A stretch of DNA of 64,000 bases. Origin: Castor canadensis (taxonomy: Eukaryota > Chordata > Mammalia > Rodentia > Castoridae). The DNA lies in NCBI RefSeq assembly GCF_047511655.1, contig NC_133398.1:46505638-46569637 (forward strand). The letters are read 5' to 3'. The notes under the pieces were generated by a model. The model ran no database searches, was not told the DNA's origin, and was given only the letters and a program-made list of their open reading frames with translations. The translations under genes and the position numbers were made by a program. Below, piece by piece: positions 61,860 through 64,000 of this stretch. Each line of letters opens with the position of its first letter. Within the stretch, counting starts at the first letter, position 1.

Positions 61860-63140
61860 GCACATGTGTAACTCTGGGTATCCGAAAAACGTGTCTGATA
61901 GTTGAGGGGAAGAAACAGAGCCATGAGTTCTGCACTGGCAATGGAGAACTGAGGGACTCAGGTGCCCTGCCTGCAGAACTCAGTTCTTTCCAGATCCTGA
62001 CCAGCAGTTTGTAATTCGGTGGGAGGGAAGAACTTGGGGATATTGTGTGATCTCCAGGTCCTGTGCTCAGAGCTCTCACTCCTACCTTGTATCAAGCATC
62101 CAAAGCCAGCGGATAGTTCCTGGCTTCTAAGCATTCTTCCAGCCATGGGTTTTGTGCTGTTTCTGCAATAATCCTCAGGCAACAGGACTTGTTTATACCC
62201 TGTAGGGCAGGACCACTCTCCACATTCTTTACTGCCTGAGCTCCCAGCTTATATTTCTCAGTGGGGCCACCAGACCCTCGCTCTCTCATGACTCCCTTTC
62301 TTTACTGTCCACCAACCTGACACTGATCCAGGATACCTTAAGATGAGCCGTGGTGTTCCATAGTTTTCAAGCACTCAGAGTAGCTCCATCTTCAAAACTG
62401 TTTAGCAGCAAATGCCTGTGGCTAGCAGGTATTTCCTGGAACTGTTGAACTCCACCAGCCATCGGCTTGATGCTCTGCTTCTTCTGCCATCATCAGGCAG
62501 TGGGGCTTGCTCTAGCCAGGCAGGGAAGGACCACCAGCCACCATGTCCTTTACTGTTCAAGCTCCCAGCTACCTAAATTACTCTGTAGCACCAAGTGAGA
62601 CATCCTCCTGCTCTACACCTACCTCTTGTGGCTGCTCCCTCCTGGACACTGTGGCCTTGTGTTCCAGGACTCCCTGACCTCTGATTATTCCTTGTTTTCA
62701 ATACCCAGGGTGGATCATTCCCATGCCATGTCTGGCTGCAGAACTCCCACAGTCAGCCAACAGCTCCTGAAACCTGTGCATTGTGCCAGTCAGAGGCTCA
62801 GTGGTTTCTGAAATGATCTTCAGGCAATGAAACTTGCCTCACCAGGTAGTGCAGGGCCCCTGACCACTGCACCCTTTGCTTCCCAAGCTCCCAGATCCTT
62901 AAACCTCTCACTTCAATCATGTCAGAACTTTCCTTCTCTACAACCACCTCTCATGACCATTTTCTTCCCAGACACTGTGGCCTGGTGTTCCAAGACTCCC
63001 TGACTTATGATTGTTTCTTGTTTTCAAGTCCCCAGAGTGGTTCAGTCTCAAACATTAGGCCTTCTCTCAAGATGGCACCTCACCACACAGCTCTGCAAGA
63101 TATGAAGGGAGAATATTGTGTTTCTTGTCTGATGCTTGCC
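61860..63140 (-). repeat. Tandem 5' UTR monomers of old L1 (about 320 bp each)
   Basis: The anchor 'tcaggc' in a shared context recurs at 62175, 62493 and 62820 (318 and 327 apart). Within units, 'aagctcccag', 'gtggccttgtgttccaggac' / 'gtggcctggtgttccaagac' and 'cctgaaacctgtgcattg'-type segments recur in the same order. A partial unit precedes 62175. Position upstream of ORF1 on minus fits a monomeric L1 promoter as in mouse. Confidence 0.8.
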
Positions 63141-63664
63141 TGTCACACCAAGAGAATTACTGTTCCACCAGATTCCCACATAGGGTTTATGGCTTGAGGG
63201 AGCTGTGGGCTTATTGCATAGCTAGATATGCCAGTCAGCCCCCGGGGCCTAGCTTACCTTGTGGTGGAGACCTTGGCCTCTCTTTCCCCTGGAGGAGATG
63301 GGATAGGAACTGTAATCTCTTTCCTAATTTACTCTTGTATCTTTCTTTTTCTCCATATTTCTCATCTCTCTTGTCCCTCTTTCCTGGTACTTGGTGTTCT
63401 TCCCCTCTTTCTTCTGAATAAAGACTCTTTTGTTACCCTGATTCTTCTCAATCACAGAATAAGATAAAGGAAAACTGTTCTCTACCATCTTAGCACATCT
63501 CAACACTGGCCTTTAAGTTGAGTCACATACTTCTTTTCTTCTCAAGATATCTTGGTGTTCCTTGGTGACTGAGTTGGAATAGTTTCAATAATAACCTCAT
63601 ATGTCATCTAGATACCACTCCTCTCTAGAACCTCCAAGGCTGGATGCTGATGCTGGCCCACTGT

Positions 63665-64000
63665 CTTTAGTCCATTTTATGCTGTTGTAACAAAATTCCT
63701 GAGACTAGATACTTTATAAAGGCAAGATGTTTGTTTAGCTCACAGACTTGGAAGCTGAAAGTCCAAGATTGGGACTATCTAGCAAGGGTTTCATGTGATA
63801 GAACATGGTTAATAGCATCACTACAGCAGGAGCAGTGGGAGTTGGAAGAGCAGTGTGTTTGGAAGATGCCATGTGGAAGAGAGATAACAGAGGTACCAGA
63901 CTGCGTTATGACAGCCCACTCTCAAGAAATGTATTAATTGCTCTGAAAGGTCTGACACTTCTCAACACCATTACATTCGGGACCAATCTTTTAGCTCATG
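63665..64000 (-). repeat. MaLR-type LTR, cut by window end
   Basis: 'ccattttatgctgttgtaac' then 'aattcctgagactagatact' and 'tagctcacagacttggaagc' are complements of an MST/MLT-class LTR. Continues beyond the window. Confidence 0.75.

Larger units (their letters stand above)
56645..63492 (-). mobile_element. Old, near-full-length L1, decayed
   Basis: Read on minus: 5' region with tandem monomers (about 63492-61440), ORF1 remnant (about 61430-60400), ORF2 remnant (about 60390-57000), 3' UTR to about 56645. Order and spacing match the full-length element at 37.6 kb, but every frame is broken many times and the ORF1 part carries a SINE insertion. No target duplication found. The left edge is uncertain because the 3' terminus motif at about 56670 could be a separate small insertion. 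Confidence 0.88.

Noticed and set aside
62626-63467. Several 60-100-residue plus-strand frames in the GC-moderate 61.8-63.5 kb stretch, candidate exons
   Set aside because: They fall in tandem monomers upstream of an old L1 on minus, have no shared frame between units, and lack convincing splice sites.

Overview
This window is nuclear DNA of a placental mammal, most likely a rodent of the beaver/kangaroo-rat group (Castorimorpha). The evidence is one single-exon gene recognisable as TUSC1 in a CpG island, LINE-1 elements in several states of decay, mammalian-wide MIR, L2 and MaLR fossils, and a composite SINE with a B1/7SL-like left part and an ID/tRNA-like right part. The lineage call rests on memory of that SINE and is moderate; mammal is certain. 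In human, TUSC1 lies in a gene-poor part of 9p21, and this window likewise looks like a gene desert with one gene.

Layout. 1-13 kb: old non-coding DNA, with a nuclear copy of mitochondrial DNA (COX2 end, tRNA-Lys, ATP8, start of ATP6) at about 3.33-4.30 kb and several SINE, L1, MIR and LTR fragments. 13.05-14.28 kb: CpG island holding the TUSC1 reading frame (13414-14031, plus strand). 14-28 kb: TUSC1 3' flank, SINE clusters, a 226-nt purine tract (GGA then GAA) at 19.3-19.5 kb, and low-complexity repeats. 28.5-30.35 kb: decayed, 5'-truncated L1 on plus. 31-37.5 kb: old repeats and LTR pieces. 37.58-44.71 kb: full-length L1 on minus, flanked by a perfect 11-bp target duplication. Its ORF1 has a frameshift. 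Its ORF2 is in one frame from end to end with two nonsense codons. Its 5' region is GC-rich and internally repeated. 45-56 kb: SINEs, LTRs and L1 3' ends, including an 80-bp L1 scrap with a perfect 15-bp target duplication. 56.6-63.5 kb: older, near-full-length L1 on minus whose 5' region contains about 320-bp tandem monomers. 63.66-64 kb: an LTR running off the end.

No operon-like or multi-gene system is present. The only gene I expect to encode a cellular protein is TUSC1. Most other long open frames are L1 remnants or antisense and GC-driven shadows. I found no undescribed biological system. The most notable items are the mitochondrial insertion, the all-asparagine/leucine zipper of TUSC1, and the repeat architecture of the two L1 5' regions. 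Repeat boundaries were read by eye and may be off by 10-30 bases.
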